Part shown: positions 16,019 to 26,743 of the stretch, piece by piece
Position numbering within the stretch: position 1 is the stretch's first letter
Layout: every line of letters starts with the position of its first letter
From: Chthonobacter rhizosphaerae
GTDB taxonomy: Bacteria; Pseudomonadota; Alphaproteobacteria; Rhizobiales; Pleomorphomonadaceae
Direction: 5' to 3'
DNA: 64,000 nt
NCBI RefSeq assembly: GCF_013839525.1
Contig: NZ_JACDIS010000004.1
Location: 124,001-188,000 of the forward strand
Notes under the pieces: model-generated
Seen by the model: the letters and a program-made list of their open reading frames with translations, nothing else
Database searches by the model: none
What the model was told of the DNA's origin: nothing
Made by a program: the position numbers and the translations under genes

Positions 16019-16990
16019 ATGACCGACACGACCGCTGCCGACGCCCTGGCCCTCCAGGGCATCCACCACCTCACCGCCATCACGGCCGACGCGCCGGGCA
16101 ACCTGCGCTTCTACACCGACGTGCTCGGCCTGCGCCTGGTGAAGAAGACCGTCAACCAGGACGACACCAGCGCCTACCATCTCTTCTACGGGGACGGCGC
16201 CGCGACGCCCGGGTCTGACATCACCTTCTTCGACTGGCCGGCCGCGCCCGCCCGCCGCGGCACCCATTCGGTGGTGCGCACGGCCTTCCGGGTGACGGCC
16301 GACGCCCTCCCCTTCTGGCGCGACCGCCTGCGCGGCAAGGGCCTTCAGACCAGCGACGTACTCACCCTGGACGGGCGCGCGACGCTGACCTTCGAGGATC
16401 CGGAAGGCCAGCGGCTCGCGCTCGTCGACGACGGCGGCACCGGCGCGGCGCATCCATGGGAGAAGAGCCCGGTGCCGGCGGAGCACCAGATCCGCGGCCT
16501 CGGCCCGATCACCATGAGCGTGCCGGACCTGAAGCCGACCGCCGCGGTGCTGATGCACGTGATGAACATGGAGCCGGTTCGCGACTACGCCCTGCCCGCC
16601 GATCCGTCCCGCACCGTGGTGGTGTTCCGGATGGGGCCGGGCGGCGCCGCCGCGGAGCTGCACGTGGCCGTGGAGCCCGATGCGCCGGTCGCGCGCGAAG
16701 GCGCCGGTGGCGTCCATCACGTGGCGTTCCGCACGCCGGACTACGACGGCCTGAGGGCCTGGACCGAGCGGGTCCAGAGCTTCCGCGTGCCGTCGAGCGG
16801 CGAGGTGGAGCGCTACTACTTCCGCTCGCTCTACTTCCGGGAGCCGAACGGGGTGCTGTTCGAGATCGCGACGGACATCCCCGGCTTCGCGGCGGACGAG
16901 CCGGCCGACAGGCTCGGCGAGCGGCTCGCCCTGCCGCCCTTCCTGGAGCCGCGCCGGGACGCCATCGAACGCAACCTGAAGCCGCTCTGA
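16019..16990 (+). CDS. ring-cleaving dioxygenase, VOC family (MhqO-like)
   Basis: The product of 323 residues has two vicinal-oxygen-chelate modules. The metal ligands expected for extradiol dioxygenases are visible as the His pair in IHHLTAIT near the start, the His in [10 protein letters not shown], and the Glu in LFEIATD. The family includes MhqO/MhqE, which cleave hydroquinone-type compounds, and it is followed 55 bp downstream by an MhqD-like hydrolase, as in quinone-resistance operons. ATG 16019 follows GGAAAGG; another ATG seven codons upstream is less well placed. Confidence 0.92.
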   Translation: MTDTTAADALALQGIHHLTAITADAPGNLRFYTDVLGLRLVKKTVNQDDTSAYHLFYGDGAATPGSDITFFDWPAAPARRGTHSVVRTAFRVTADALPFWRDRLRGKGLQTSDVLTLDGRATLTFEDPEGQRLALVDDGGTGAAHPWEKSPVPAEHQIRGLGPITMSVPDLKPTAAVLMHVMNMEPVRDYALPADPSRTVVVFRMGPGGAAAELHVAVEPDAPVAREGAGGVHHVAFRTPDYDGLRAWTERVQSFRVPSSGEVERYYFRSLYFREPNGVLFEIATDIPGFAADEPADRLGERLALPPFLEPRRDAIERNLKPL

Positions 16991-17044
16991 GGCGGGCGGG
17001 CGCGATGCCCGCCCGAGCCCCGCCAACCGACGAGGACGAGGCCC

Positions 17045-17719
17045 ATGACCGACACCACCACTCCCGACCGGGGCCCCCACGCCGGGATCCGGATCTATGC
17101 CCGCGGCCCGCGGCCCGATGACGCCGCGGCGGCCGTGATCCTCCTGCACGGGCGCGGCGCCAACGCGCCGGACATCCTGTCGCTCGCCGATCCGCTCGGT
17201 GGCGAGGCGGTCGCCTACGTGGCGCCGGAGGCGAACGGGCAGGTCTGGTATCCTCAGCGCTTCCTCGCGCCCACCCGGGCGAACGAGCCCTTCCTGTCGT
17301 CGGCGATCGGCGTGGTGGACGACCTCGCCCGCGGGCTCCACGAGGCCGGGATCCCCTACGAGCGGATGGCGATCGCCGGCTTCAGCCAGGGCGCCTGCCT
17401 GGCGCTGGAGTTCGCTGCCCGCAATCCGCGCCGCTACGGGGCGGTGATCGGCTTCTCCGGCGGGCTGATCGGCACGGACGAGGAGATCGAGGGCCGAACC
17501 GGCAATCTCGACGGCACCCCGGTCTTCCTCGGCTGCAGCGACGTGGACTTCCACATCCCGGTGGAGCGGGTGCACGCCAGCGCGCGCATCCTGTCGGAGA
17601 TCGGGGGCGCGGTGACCGAACGGATCTACCCGGGCATGGACCACACGATCAACGACGACGAGATCGGCTTCGCCGCCGGCCTGATCGCCGCCATGGAGCG
17701 GGCCGTTGCGACGAGATGA
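17045..17719 (+). CDS. alpha/beta hydrolase, phospholipase/carboxylesterase family (MhqD-like)
   Basis: This 224-residue serine hydrolase has the oxyanion-hole segment LLHGRGA, the nucleophile elbow GFSQG, the catalytic Asp in CSDVDFHIP and the catalytic His in GMDHTIN. The product matches the usual ~220 residues of the family. It sits directly downstream of the ring-cleaving dioxygenase gene. The pair probably acts on quinones or related aromatic electrophiles, with the hydrolase handling the ring-opened product or an ester. A strong bidirectional hairpin lies beyond its end. Confidence 0.92.
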   Translation: MTDTTTPDRGPHAGIRIYARGPRPDDAAAAVILLHGRGANAPDILSLADPLGGEAVAYVAPEANGQVWYPQRFLAPTRANEPFLSSAIGVVDDLARGLHEAGIPYERMAIAGFSQGACLALEFAARNPRRYGAVIGFSGGLIGTDEEIEGRTGNLDGTPVFLGCSDVDFHIPVERVHASARILSEIGGAVTERIYPGMDHTINDDEIGFAAGLIAAMERAVATR

Positions 17720-17881
17720 CCCTTGGCGACCACACGCATGCGTGATCATCTGACGAAAACCGGTTGCCGTCCCGTGACGTAACAGGCGGCAGATGATCCG
17801 ACGCGATGGCCAGTTCCCCGACAGGCCGTCGGATCACAGGTCGGCCATCCCGGTTTCCCTCAACCGGGAGCACCCGGCTCG

Positions 17882-17911
17882 GAACTCCCGGCGCCTCGGC
17901 GCCGGGAGTTC
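17882..17911. terminator. bidirectional hairpin between convergent genes
   Basis: A perfect 14-bp stem (17882-17895 with 17898-17911) with a minimal loop sits between the hydrolase (plus) and the methyltransferase (minus). It is followed by TGCGTTTCT on the plus strand. The position between convergent genes fits a shared terminator, although there is no long T run. Confidence 0.7.
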
Positions 17912-17918
17912 TGCGTTT

Positions 17919-18584
17919 CTAGAGCGCCGCCGACGGGTCGCCCGGGTGGGCGTCGCTCCGGGACGCGTGCCGCCGCAGGGCGATCCATCGGGGCGTGGTG
18001 GCGCGATAGTCGTCGTAGGCCGGTCCGAACTGGCGTTTGAGCGCCTCCTCCTCCAGGGCGACTTGGCGCAGGATGACGGTGACGCCCACGACGAGACAAA
18101 GAAGAGTGAACGCCGACGGCAGCACCAGGAAGAAGCCCGCCTGGCCGAGCAGGATGCCGGCGAAGATGGGGTTCCGGCTCGCCGCGTAGGGTCCGCCGGT
18201 GACGAGACGCCGGGGCGGGCCGCCCGCGAGCCCCGACCGCCAGTCCGGACCGAGATAGGCGTGGGCGAAATCCACCAGGCCGAGCCCGAAGATCATGATC
18301 GCGAACCCCAGCCACCGACCCACCGCCTCGCCCGGATAAGGAAACGGCAGGAGCGCCGCGTCGACCTGCGGAAAGGGGACGCGGATCACGCAGACGAGGA
18401 GGATGACGGCCCGGAACAGGCGGAAGATGCGCTGGTGGACCGCGTTTCGAGACCGGGGCTCGCCGAGCTGGGCCCGGGAACTGCCGGTGCGCATCCTGAG
18501 GGCGAGCAGCGTCGCGGTGTAGTGCACCGCCACGTACCCGAAATAGCAGGCGAGGAAGACCCTCAGAATGCCGTCGCCGGACAT
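17919..18584 (-). CDS. isoprenylcysteine carboxyl methyltransferase/PEMT-like membrane protein
   Basis: The 221-residue integral membrane protein has about five hydrophobic segments. Its C-terminal half carries the signature of the ICMT/phospholipid-methyltransferase superfamily: GPYAASRNPIFAGILL, then EEEALKRQFGPAYDDYRATTPRWI. These residues bind S-adenosylmethionine and the lipid or prenyl substrate in known members. The substrate cannot be told from sequence; phosphatidylethanolamine derivatives or small isoprenoid thiols are both possible. It stands alone between two convergent or tandem units. Confidence 0.85.
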   Translation of the reverse strand: MSGDGILRVFLACYFGYVAVHYTATLLALRMRTGSSRAQLGEPRSRNAVHQRIFRLFRAVILLVCVIRVPFPQVDAALLPFPYPGEAVGRWLGFAIMIFGLGLVDFAHAYLGPDWRSGLAGGPPRRLVTGGPYAASRNPIFAGILLGQAGFFLVLPSAFTLLCLVVGVTVILRQVALEEEALKRQFGPAYDDYRATTPRWIALRRHASRSDAHPGDPSAAL

Positions 18585-18706
18585 TTCCGACCCCGATCGT
18601 CAGACGCGCGCCACCCCGATCGCGGCGCCCTCCGACCAGGGTAGCTATACACCGTTAACGGCGCGCTTGCATCGCCCCGACACCCGGCGGCGCCGGTCGC
18701 CGGCCG

Positions 18707-21046
<2,340 letters not shown>

Positions 21047-21290
21047 CAGCGTCTCTTCGGGCCGGTCGCCCCGGGAACTCCCGGGACCTTGGGGGCGGTC
21101 TCGTCATGATCCCGTCAGGCACGGGACTTGCGTCGGGCGGGACCATAGGCCCATGGACGCGTCGCCTCAACCGCATCGGCGCGACAGTCCACGGGCCGGA
21201 GCGCACGATGGTTGATCCGCAGCCCCGTCGGGCTGCTACAAAGGGCCACGCTGGCGGGCACGGGCCCGCCGGTCCGGGTGTCGAGGGAGT

Positions 21291-22550
21291 ATGGGCGTGA
21301 AGATCGCGGTTCTGGGCGGCGGCGTCATCGGCGTGACGACCGCGTGGTACTTGATGAAGGCCGGCTGCGAGGTCACGGTGATCGAGCGCCAGCCGGGCGC
21401 CGGCCTGGAGACGTCCTACGCCAACGCGGGCGAGATCTCCCCCGGCTATTCGACGCCCTGGGCCGGCCCCGGCGTGCCCGCCAAGGCCGTGAAGTGGCTG
21501 ATGATGGAGCACGGCCCCCTCGTCATCCGCCCGCAGGTCGACCCGGCCCAGTGGCGCTGGATGCTGCAGATGCTGCGCAACTGCACAACGGCCCGCTACC
21601 ACGTGAACAAGACGCGCATGATGCGCGTCGCCAACTACAGCCGCGACATGCTGCAGGCGCTGCGGGCGGAGACCGGCATCGCCTACGACGAGCGCACGCT
21701 CGGCACCCTGCAGGTGTTCCGCACGCAGAAGCAGCTCGACGGCATCGGCGAGGACGTGCGCGTCCTGAAGGAGATGGGCGTTCCCTTCGAGGTGCTCGAT
21801 CCCGCCGGCTGCGTCGGCGCCGAGCCGGCGCTCGCCCGCGTCAAGGATCTCCTGGTCGGCGGTCTGCGGCTGCCAGCCGACGAGACCGGCGACTGCCACA
21901 TGTTCACCCAGCGGCTCGCCCACATGGCGGCGGACCGGGGCGTCTCGTTCCGCTATGGCACAGGCGTGAAGGCGCTTCTCACCGACGGCGACCGGGTAAC
22001 CGGCGTGGAGACCACCGCGGGCCGCGTGACGGCGGACGCCTACGTGGCCGCGCTCGGAAGCTACAGCCCGCTTCTCCTGAAGACGCTCGGCATCCGGGTG
22101 CCGGTCTATCCGGTGAAGGGCTACTCGCTGACCATCCCGATCACGAACTCGCAGCTGTCGCCCATCTCCACCGTGATGGACGAGACCTACAAGGTGGCGA
22201 TCACGCGACTCGGCGACCGCATCCGCGTCGGCGGCACGGCGGAGCTCTCCGGCTACAACGACCGGCTCGATCCGAAGCGGCGGGCGACGCTGGAGAAATC
22301 CGTCGGCGACCTCTTTCCGGAGGGCGGCGACCTGAAGGCCGCGAGCTTCTGGTCCGGGCTCCGGCCGATGACGCCGGACGGGACGCCGGTGATCGGCGGC
22401 ACGCGCTATCGCAACCTCCACCTCAACACCGGGCACGGCACGCTCGGCTGGACCATGGCCTGCGGCTCCGGCCGGGTCATGGCCGACCTCGTCACGGGCC
22501 GGACGCCGGAGATCGCCACGGACGACCTCGCGGTCGCCCGGTACGCATGA
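21291..22550 (+). CDS. dadA: D-amino acid dehydrogenase, small subunit
   Basis: The 419-residue FAD-dependent oxidoreductase has the N-terminal dinucleotide-binding motif [15 protein letters not shown], the DadA-specific [20 protein letters not shown] segment, and the C-terminal FAD-binding [16 protein letters not shown] and [16 protein letters not shown]. DadA oxidises D-amino acids, notably D-alanine, to keto acids and ammonia and passes electrons to the respiratory chain at the inner membrane. No alanine racemase (dadX) or Lrp-type gene is adjacent, so D-amino acid use is not in a dedicated operon here. A strong terminator follows. Confidence 0.95.
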   Translation: MGVKIAVLGGGVIGVTTAWYLMKAGCEVTVIERQPGAGLETSYANAGEISPGYSTPWAGPGVPAKAVKWLMMEHGPLVIRPQVDPAQWRWMLQMLRNCTTARYHVNKTRMMRVANYSRDMLQALRAETGIAYDERTLGTLQVFRTQKQLDGIGEDVRVLKEMGVPFEVLDPAGCVGAEPALARVKDLLVGGLRLPADETGDCHMFTQRLAHMAADRGVSFRYGTGVKALLTDGDRVTGVETTAGRVTADAYVAALGSYSPLLLKTLGIRVPVYPVKGYSLTIPITNSQLSPISTVMDETYKVAITRLGDRIRVGGTAELSGYNDRLDPKRRATLEKSVGDLFPEGGDLKAASFWSGLRPMTPDGTPVIGGTRYRNLHLNTGHGTLGWTMACGSGRVMADLVTGRTPEIATDDLAVARYA

Positions 22551-22573
22551 AGTCCGTCGCTCCGACGCCGAAC

Positions 22574-22601
22574 GCCCCGCCGACGGCTCCGTCGGCGGGG
22601 C
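22574..22601 (+). terminator. terminator hairpin after dadA
   Basis: A perfect 13-bp GC-rich stem (22574-22586 with 22589-22601) with a two-base loop lies 24 bp after dadA and faces the end of the convergent DUF2934 gene. There is no strong T run. Confidence 0.65.
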
Positions 22602-22653
22602 GGTGATCTGTCGAAACCGTCGGCGCGGAAAAAACTCGCTCGCGCTGCGGCGG

Positions 22654-22956
22654 TCAGCGGCGACGCTTGCGGGCGAGCGGCGGCGCGGCGTCGTTCGCCG
22701 GCTGGGCCGTATCATCGGCCTTCACGGAAGTGATGGGCTGGACGATGGCGGGCGGATCGCTGGCCGGGAAGCTCTCGATGCTTCCTTCATCGACGGCGTC
22801 ACTCTCGCTGGTGACGACGGCCGCGTCCTCCTCGTCCACGATCCGGGCCGCGATGCTCCAGTGCACCTCGGCGCGATCGTCCGGTCGTCCTTCGCTTTCC
22901 CAGATCCGGTGGGCCCGTTCGCGTATGCGAGCCTCCCGGTCGGTGGTGCTTGTCAT
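22654..22956 (-). CDS. DUF2934 domain protein (first of three)
   Basis: The 100-residue product begins with the DUF2934 motif (REARIRERAHRIWESEGRP, then EVHW), a short helical segment common in small alphaproteobacterial stress proteins. The rest is Asp/Glu/Ser-rich and probably disordered, ending in a basic ARKRRR. The function is unknown. The start at 22956 is supported by GAGGATG spacing and by an EcfG-like element 37 bp upstream. Two paralogues sit at 24018-24431 and 28167-28394. Confidence 0.88.
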   Translation of the reverse strand: MTSTTDREARIRERAHRIWESEGRPDDRAEVHWSIAARIVDEEDAAVVTSESDAVDEGSIESFPASDPPAIVQPITSVKADDTAQPANDAAPPLARKRRR

Positions 22957-22992
22957 GGGGCATCCTCGGTTGAAACGTCTGGGCAGGAGGAA

Positions 22993-23018
22993 AACAACGC
23001 GCTCCCGCCATCCGTTCC
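22993..23018 (-). promoter_or_regulatory. EcfG-like promoter of the first DUF2934 gene
   Basis: On the minus strand: GGAAC (23018-23014), a 17-base spacer, then TGTT (22996-22993). The -10 has one mismatch from CGTT. It lies 37 bp upstream of the start codon. Confidence 0.5.
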
Positions 23019-23080
23019 CGACAAGGCCCCGTTTTCGCCACAGGGGTGAACGGCGGCCGTCGGGGTCCGCCGAAGGGCCG

Positions 23081-23566
23081 TCAGTGGGTCACGTGGTCGC
23101 CCTTGCGGGCAGCCGTCGACCGGCTGCGCGGCTTGGTGAAGCCGGCTTCCTCGGTCCGGGTCTCGCTGTCGGTCCGCGCCGCGGCGGTGCGGCGGGTGTC
23201 CTCCTTGGGGCGGGCCGGGGCGGCGGCACCGGACCGGCCGGCGCCGTGCGAGGCCTGGCCGCCCTTGCGGCCCGCGGCGGCGGCCAGCGAGTGATCCCGC
23301 GCGAAGGAGCGCTTCTCGCCCGGCACGCTCTGGCCGCCCTTGCGGCCGGCGGCGGCGGCCAGCTCGCGGTCCTGCGAGAAGGAGCGCTTCTCGTTCGGAA
23401 CGCTCTGGCCACCCTTGCGGCCGGCCTCAGCGGCGAGCGACCGGTCCTGCGAGAAGGACCGCTTCGCGTGCGGAACGCTTTCGCCGCCCTTGCGGGCGAT
23501 CTCGCGCTGTTTGTCGTCATCCATGGCCGCAAAGCCACGATTGGACTTCCTGCGTTCGTCAGCCAT
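23081..23566 (-). CDS. Con-10/KGG-repeat general stress protein
   Basis: The 161-residue hydrophilic protein contains four imperfect repeats of the KGG (Con-10/GsiB-like) type, each with the form [AR]xAAxGRKGGQ followed by SVPxEKRSFSxD. The family is induced by desiccation, osmotic and general stress in bacteria and fungi; its proteins are thought to be disordered and hydration-protective. The C-terminal third is Ala/Arg/Thr-rich with no repeat. The start at 23566 has a GGAG ribosome-binding site. An EcfG-like element is 58 bp upstream, which agrees with a stress role. Confidence 0.92.
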   Translation of the reverse strand: MADERRKSNRGFAAMDDDKQREIARKGGESVPHAKRSFSQDRSLAAEAGRKGGQSVPNEKRSFSQDRELAAAAGRKGGQSVPGEKRSFARDHSLAAAAGRKGGQASHGAGRSGAAAPARPKEDTRRTAAARTDSETRTEEAGFTKPRSRSTAARKGDHVTH

Positions 23567-24017
23567 CCTCAATCTCCACCGATCCAACTGCTCACGAGCC
23601 ACATGGCGTCAGCTCGGACTTGGAACACCACGTAGACGGCTTTGTTCCCCGTAAAAGCAGCGTGGATCAGCGTAGAATCGGCCGGCAGCTTGAGCGTGGC
23701 CGTGCGGCTGTGAATATAGTGAAACACCAATACATCTCGTTACCGCCCTGACGACTTTTAGCCTCATGTTCCATTCGGTTCTTTTGACGAAGAAGAAGCT
23801 CAATCGGCAGAGTGACGACGGTTCGAGACCATGAGGGGCGAAAGATGACGAGACGGGAAGCCGGCGCCGGGCGGTCATCGCCGCTTCGGCGATTCCGGCG
23901 CTCCGGTTATCCCCTCGATTGCACGGCGATCCCGAAAACGACCGAAGCCGCCGCGGGGGCCGCGACGGCTTTCAAAACCAACGCCGATCCGTTGTGCGCC
24001 TCGGCTGGGGGCCTGGG
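23567..24017. other. gene-free interval between two stress genes
   Basis: This is relatively AT-rich for the window and contains no convincing coding region. It holds the palindromic EcfG-like element at 23622-23648. The plus-strand open frames here are continuations of the antisense of the DUF2934 gene. No plus-strand gene that could use the plus-facing half of the element is evident. Confidence 0.5.
23622..23648. promoter_or_regulatory. palindromic EcfG-like element upstream of the KGG-repeat gene
   Basis: GGAACA (23622-23627), 15 bases, TGTTCC (23643-23648). Read on either strand this gives GGAAC-N16-TGTT. The minus-strand reading is correctly placed for the KGG-repeat gene, with the -10 58 bp from the ATG. 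Confidence 0.5.
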
Positions 24018-24431
24018 TCAGGCGCCTGCCGAGGCGGCCTTGCGGCGACCTTTCGGCTTCTCCGGCGGCGCCTCCGTCGTGCCTTCCACGCCGACCGTGC
24101 GGGACCGTCGCTTGCGTTTGGGGGCATCCTCCACGACCAGCTGGTCGGTCCGGCCGGCGTCGGCGGCCGCCTCCGTGGACGGGCCGGCCGGCGCGTCGCC
24201 CTGGTCGCGGATCTCGGGGAACTCACCCTGGTTCTCGATGCTGATCAGAGGCTCGACCGGATCCTCCAGGGTTTCGTCGAGGGGAACGAGCGTGGTGTCG
24301 TTGGCGTCCTGGAGGGCGATGATCTCACGCGCCTCAGTCCAGTGCGCCTCCGAACGACCCTCGGGCCGACCTTCCGCCACCCAAAGCTCATAGGCCTTCT
24401 CGCGGACGCGGCGTTCGGTGTCGTCGACCAT
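24018..24431 (-). CDS. DUF2934 domain protein (second of three)
   Basis: The 137-residue product starts with the DUF2934 motif (ERRVREKAYELWVAEGRP, EAHW) and continues with an acidic, low-complexity region and a basic tail rich in Lys/Arg (PKRKRRSR, KPKGRRK). The function is unknown; the basic tail could allow nucleic-acid contact. I chose ATG 24431 because a perfect AGGAGG lies seven bases upstream. The open frame extends further upstream without the family motif. An EcfG-like element with its -10 33 bp upstream should drive it. Confidence 0.9.
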   Translation of the reverse strand: MVDDTERRVREKAYELWVAEGRPEGRSEAHWTEAREIIALQDANDTTLVPLDETLEDPVEPLISIENQGEFPEIRDQGDAPAGPSTEAAADAGRTDQLVVEDAPKRKRRSRTVGVEGTTEAPPEKPKGRRKAASAGA

Positions 24432-24461
24432 GGGGATGCCTCCTGGGGAATCGGTTGCAAG

Positions 24462-24488
24462 GGAACACGGTCGGACCGGCATTGTTCC
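24462..24488. promoter_or_regulatory. palindromic EcfG-like element upstream of the second DUF2934 gene
   Basis: GGAACA (24462-24467), 15 bases, TGTTCC (24483-24488), the same arrangement as at 23622-23648. The minus reading serves the DUF2934 gene. The plus reading points toward the DUF3309 gene, which also has its own better site. Confidence 0.5.
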
Positions 24489-24602
24489 GGCTTCCGGCCG
24501 GTCTGCCAAGCCCCTTGGTTGCATCGCAGCTGAACGCGGCGACGCCGGTGTTCACCAGCAGGCCCGAGTGAGCGGGGCGTCGCGCCGTTCGGCTCTCTGG
24601 GG

Positions 24603-24628
24603 GGAACAAAAGCTCGACCGCTGCCGTT
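24603..24628 (+). promoter_or_regulatory. EcfG-type promoter of the DUF3309 gene
   Basis: GGAAC (24603-24607), a 17-base spacer, CGTT (24625-24628), an exact match, 103 bp upstream of the ATG at 24731. Confidence 0.65.
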
Positions 24629-24730
24629 GGAGAGCGCTGGCGCGCGGCGAGAACCCTCCACGGGTCCCCGCGGCCGCCAAGGTCCGCCGCCCCGGCGGGC
24701 CGGACGATTCATCCACCGGAGTCCAGTCCG

Positions 24731-24889
24731 ATGACCCTGTCGACCATCCTGATCATCATCCTGATCCTGCTCCTGATCGGCGTGATCCCGAGCTGGGGCT
24801 ACAGCCGCGGCTGGGGCTACGGCCCGGGCGGCGTCATCGGCGTCATCCTGATCATCGTCATCATCCTGGCGCTGATGGGCCGGCTCTGA
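24731..24889 (+). CDS. DUF3309 family tiny membrane protein
   Basis: The 52-residue protein is almost entirely two hydrophobic helices (MTLSTILIIILILLLIG and GVIGVILIIVIILALMG) joined by a Trp/Gly/Tyr loop (PSWGYSRGWGYGPGG). This is the characteristic layout of DUF3309, a family of very small inner-membrane proteins of unknown function, frequent in stress-induced gene sets. A GGAG ribosome-binding site lies about ten bases before the ATG. Confidence 0.9.
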   Translation: MTLSTILIIILILLLIGVIPSWGYSRGWGYGPGGVIGVILIIVIILALMGRL

Positions 24890-24961
24890 CGAAAGCGGCC
24901 CGGTCCGCCGGACCGGGCCCCTCCCCTGCCGGGCGGCAGGGCGATCATCGATCCGCTTAGG

Positions 24962-25273
24962 TCAGGCGATGCTGCTCGGGGCCTCGTTCGGCTGGCGGTC
25001 GGCGGCGGCGATGATGTCGCGCGCGGACCGCAGCAGGCGCTCCATCTCGGCGTCGGCCGCCCGGGCGACCGCGAAGGCCCGGTCGGGCTCGAAGCCGGGA
25101 TCCTCCTGCTGGTCCTGGTAGCCGAGCCGGCGTTCGATCTCGCCGATCGGGTCGGCGCCGGCCGGCCGGCCACTCGCCAGCACGGCGATCAGGATCTCCA
25201 GAAGCTTGCGATGCGCAATCAGGGCACCCTCGATCTCGGGCGGCCAGCTGTCAGCGGTCGGTCCGCTCGTCAT
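24962..25273 (-). CDS. hypothetical protein
   Basis: I do not recognise this 103-residue protein. It has a helical segment IEGALIAHRKLLEILIAVLASGR, then an acidic stretch and a second helix (ADAEMERLLRSARDIIAAADRQ). There is no signal peptide and no clear membrane span. The GGAGGAGC ribosome-binding site before ATG 25273 supports translation, and the start lies inside the end of the upstream hypothetical gene, so the two are coupled. It is probably under the EcfG-type promoter at 25813-25838. Confidence 0.65.
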   Translation of the reverse strand: MTSGPTADSWPPEIEGALIAHRKLLEILIAVLASGRPAGADPIGEIERRLGYQDQQEDPGFEPDRAFAVARAADAEMERLLRSARDIIAAADRQPNEAPSSIA

Positions 25274-25658
25274 CGCGCTCCTCCGTCTCGCGGCGGAAGG
25301 TGGGGAGGTCCCTGCGAACCTCGGCGGGCGTCTGGTCGCCGGTGGTCCGGTAGGTTTCCGGCGTCGACAATCCGCCGACGAAGCCATGCGTCTCCCGGTC
25401 GGGCGCCTCGTAACGCTCCGGCGACGGATCGGACGGCGCGCGTTCGGACGGCGGCGCCTCGATCACCGACTTGGGCAGGATCTCGAAGTGCGGGGGGCGC
25501 GGCCCCTTCGGCTCGCCGTAGACGAACTCCTCCGGGGCGCCCTGATTGCCATAGGGGGCGCCGCGGACGCCGTCGTCTCCCGGCGCCGCGGAGGTCAACG
25601 GGGACGTGTCGCCCCTGTCCTTCAGGCCGTCGCGGCCCTTGCGGTCGTCGATGGGCAT
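25251..25658 (-). CDS. hypothetical hydrophilic protein
   Basis: The 135-residue product is hydrophilic, with many charged residues and prolines and no recognised domain; it looks largely disordered. The ATG at 25658 has an AAGGAG ribosome-binding site. It overlaps the following gene by 23 bp. An exact EcfG-type promoter lies 155 bp upstream. The composition resembles other small stress-induced proteins in this cluster, but no function can be assigned. Confidence 0.62.
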   Translation of the reverse strand: MPIDDRKGRDGLKDRGDTSPLTSAAPGDDGVRGAPYGNQGAPEEFVYGEPKGPRPPHFEILPKSVIEAPPSERAPSDPSPERYEAPDRETHGFVGGLSTPETYRTTGDQTPAEVRRDLPTFRRETEERDDERTDR

Positions 25659-25993
25659 CGGTCCAACTCCTTCAAGCGAAGTGGCCCCGCCTCTCGCCGC
25701 CCGGCCGTCGGTCGGGCCGTTGCGATCGGCGCGGCGCGCCGGCTCCAGCGGAGCCGGGGAGGGAAGGCGACCCGGTCCCACGATCCAGGCGGGCCGCGCC
25801 GATCGCATCCGGAACGGCAGGCCGGACGGGAATGTTCCCGGGGTGCGGCGCAAATCTTTTTCCTTGCGAACGAGCCGGCGCTGGCGCGCTGTCCGACCTG
25901 ACGGACCCGTCCCGTCAACAACAAATCGCTCCGGATCGATACCTCTGAGCAGTCTCTCGTCGATCAGGCCGTTCGACCTGGCCGGAGAATTCT
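25659..25993. other. gene-free interval holding an EcfG-type promoter
   Basis: No coding region is supported. It contains the minus-strand EcfG-type promoter (25813-25838) and, near its right end, AT-richer sequence downstream of the 25994-26269 gene. No terminator hairpin with a T run was seen. Confidence 0.5.
25813..25838 (-). promoter_or_regulatory. EcfG-type promoter of the 25658/25273 gene pair
   Basis: Minus strand: GGAAC (25838-25834), a 17-base spacer, CGTT (25816-25813), an exact match to the consensus. Confidence 0.68.
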
Positions 25994-26269
25994 CTAACGT
26001 CCGCCGGTGACGTCCGTGCCGGCGGACCCGTCGCGGCGCTGGTCCGCGTCCGTGGGGCTGTCCATCGCCGGGTTGTCGTAATTCTCCCGCTCGGTCGAAT
26101 AGGGCTTCGGGACCGTCTCGGAGCGCACGCCGGCCTCGGCGGCCGCGTCGTGGTCGCGCAGCTTGTCGGGCTTCAGTCCGTCCACCGACGCCGGATCCCG
26201 GTGGAGCCGCTGGGGCTCCTCCGCCGGCGACACGGGCCCGGGATGGTCCGTTCCGTTGCTTCCGCTCAT
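25994..26269 (-). CDS. hypothetical hydrophilic protein
   Basis: The 91-residue product is strongly hydrophilic (many Asp, Glu, Arg, Pro and Gly) and probably disordered, with no recognised family. The start at 26269 is chosen because the exact EcfG-type promoter at 26323-26348 lies 54 bp upstream; longer readings of the frame would begin upstream of that promoter. The ribosome-binding site is GGGACGAG. The tandem arrangement with 26352-26564 suggests the two are expressed together at least partly. Confidence 0.6.
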   Translation of the reverse strand: MSGSNGTDHPGPVSPAEEPQRLHRDPASVDGLKPDKLRDHDAAAEAGVRSETVPKPYSTERENYDNPAMDSPTDADQRRDGSAGTDVTGGR

Positions 26270-26322
26270 CGCATCTCGTCCCTGGCGGCCGCCGGCACGT
26301 CCGGCGCCCTCGTCAGGGATGC

Positions 26323-26348
26323 AACGGCCCATGAAGGGGGTTCGTTCC
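26323..26348 (-). promoter_or_regulatory. EcfG-type promoter of the 25994-26269 gene
   Basis: Minus strand: GGAAC (26348-26344), a 17-base spacer, CGTT (26326-26323), an exact match, 54 bp before the start codon and just after the upstream gene's stop. Confidence 0.7.
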
Positions 26349-26351
26349 GGC

Positions 26352-26564
26352 TCAGCCGGTGCGCTCGCCGTCAGGGTCGTCCACAACCACACGGGCGTTC
26401 GGATGCCGGGAGACGAAGTCCAGGTCGGCCGCGAGCTGGCGCGGGTAGACGGGGGCGATCTCGATGGTCACGATCTCGTGATACTCGTTGGTCGCCAGGA
26501 TGCAGAGCATCTTCTCCTCCGGACGATACTCCATCTCCTCGATCCTGACGCGCAGCTTCGGCAT
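26352..26564 (-). CDS. hypothetical small protein
   Basis: The 70-residue protein of unknown family is composed of alternating charged and hydrophobic residues consistent with a small alpha/beta fold (KLRVRIEEMEY, MLCILATNEYHEIVTIEIAPVYP, NARVVVDDPDG). Of two in-frame ATGs (26570 and 26564), the second is preferred because AAGGG lies six bases before it, whereas it directly abuts the first. A near-match EcfG element (26646-26670) is upstream. Confidence 0.6.
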   Translation of the reverse strand: MPKLRVRIEEMEYRPEEKMLCILATNEYHEIVTIEIAPVYPRQLAADLDFVSRHPNARVVVDDPDGERTG

Positions 26565-26645
26565 GCTCATCCCTTCGTTGCGAACGGCGGGGCCGCTCCT
26601 GGTCTCGCCCGGCATGCCGGGCGGGTGGACCGTCCCCGCGTGGGA

Positions 26646-26670
26646 TACGTCCGGTTGCCGCGTTGGTTCC
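26646..26670 (-). promoter_or_regulatory. weak EcfG-like element upstream of the 26564 gene
   Basis: Minus strand: GGAAC (26670-26666), a 16-base spacer, CGTA (26649-26646). There is one mismatch in the -10. Confidence 0.35.
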
Positions 26671-26683
26671 CGGCGGTGCCTGA

Positions 26684-26709
26684 GGAACCGGTTGCGATCC
26701 AGCGCCGTT
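26684..26709 (+). promoter_or_regulatory. EcfG-type promoter of the DUF892 gene
   Basis: GGAAC (26684-26688), a 17-base spacer, CGTT (26706-26709), an exact match, 35 bp before the DUF892 ATG. Confidence 0.75.
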
Positions 26710-26743
26710 GGACGGGCATCCGCAACCTCGGAAGGAGGCCATC

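Noticed and set aside
23081-23566. Regular repeats considered as a CRISPR array
   Set aside because: They are the coding repeats of a KGG/Con-10 stress protein and diverge at third codon positions.
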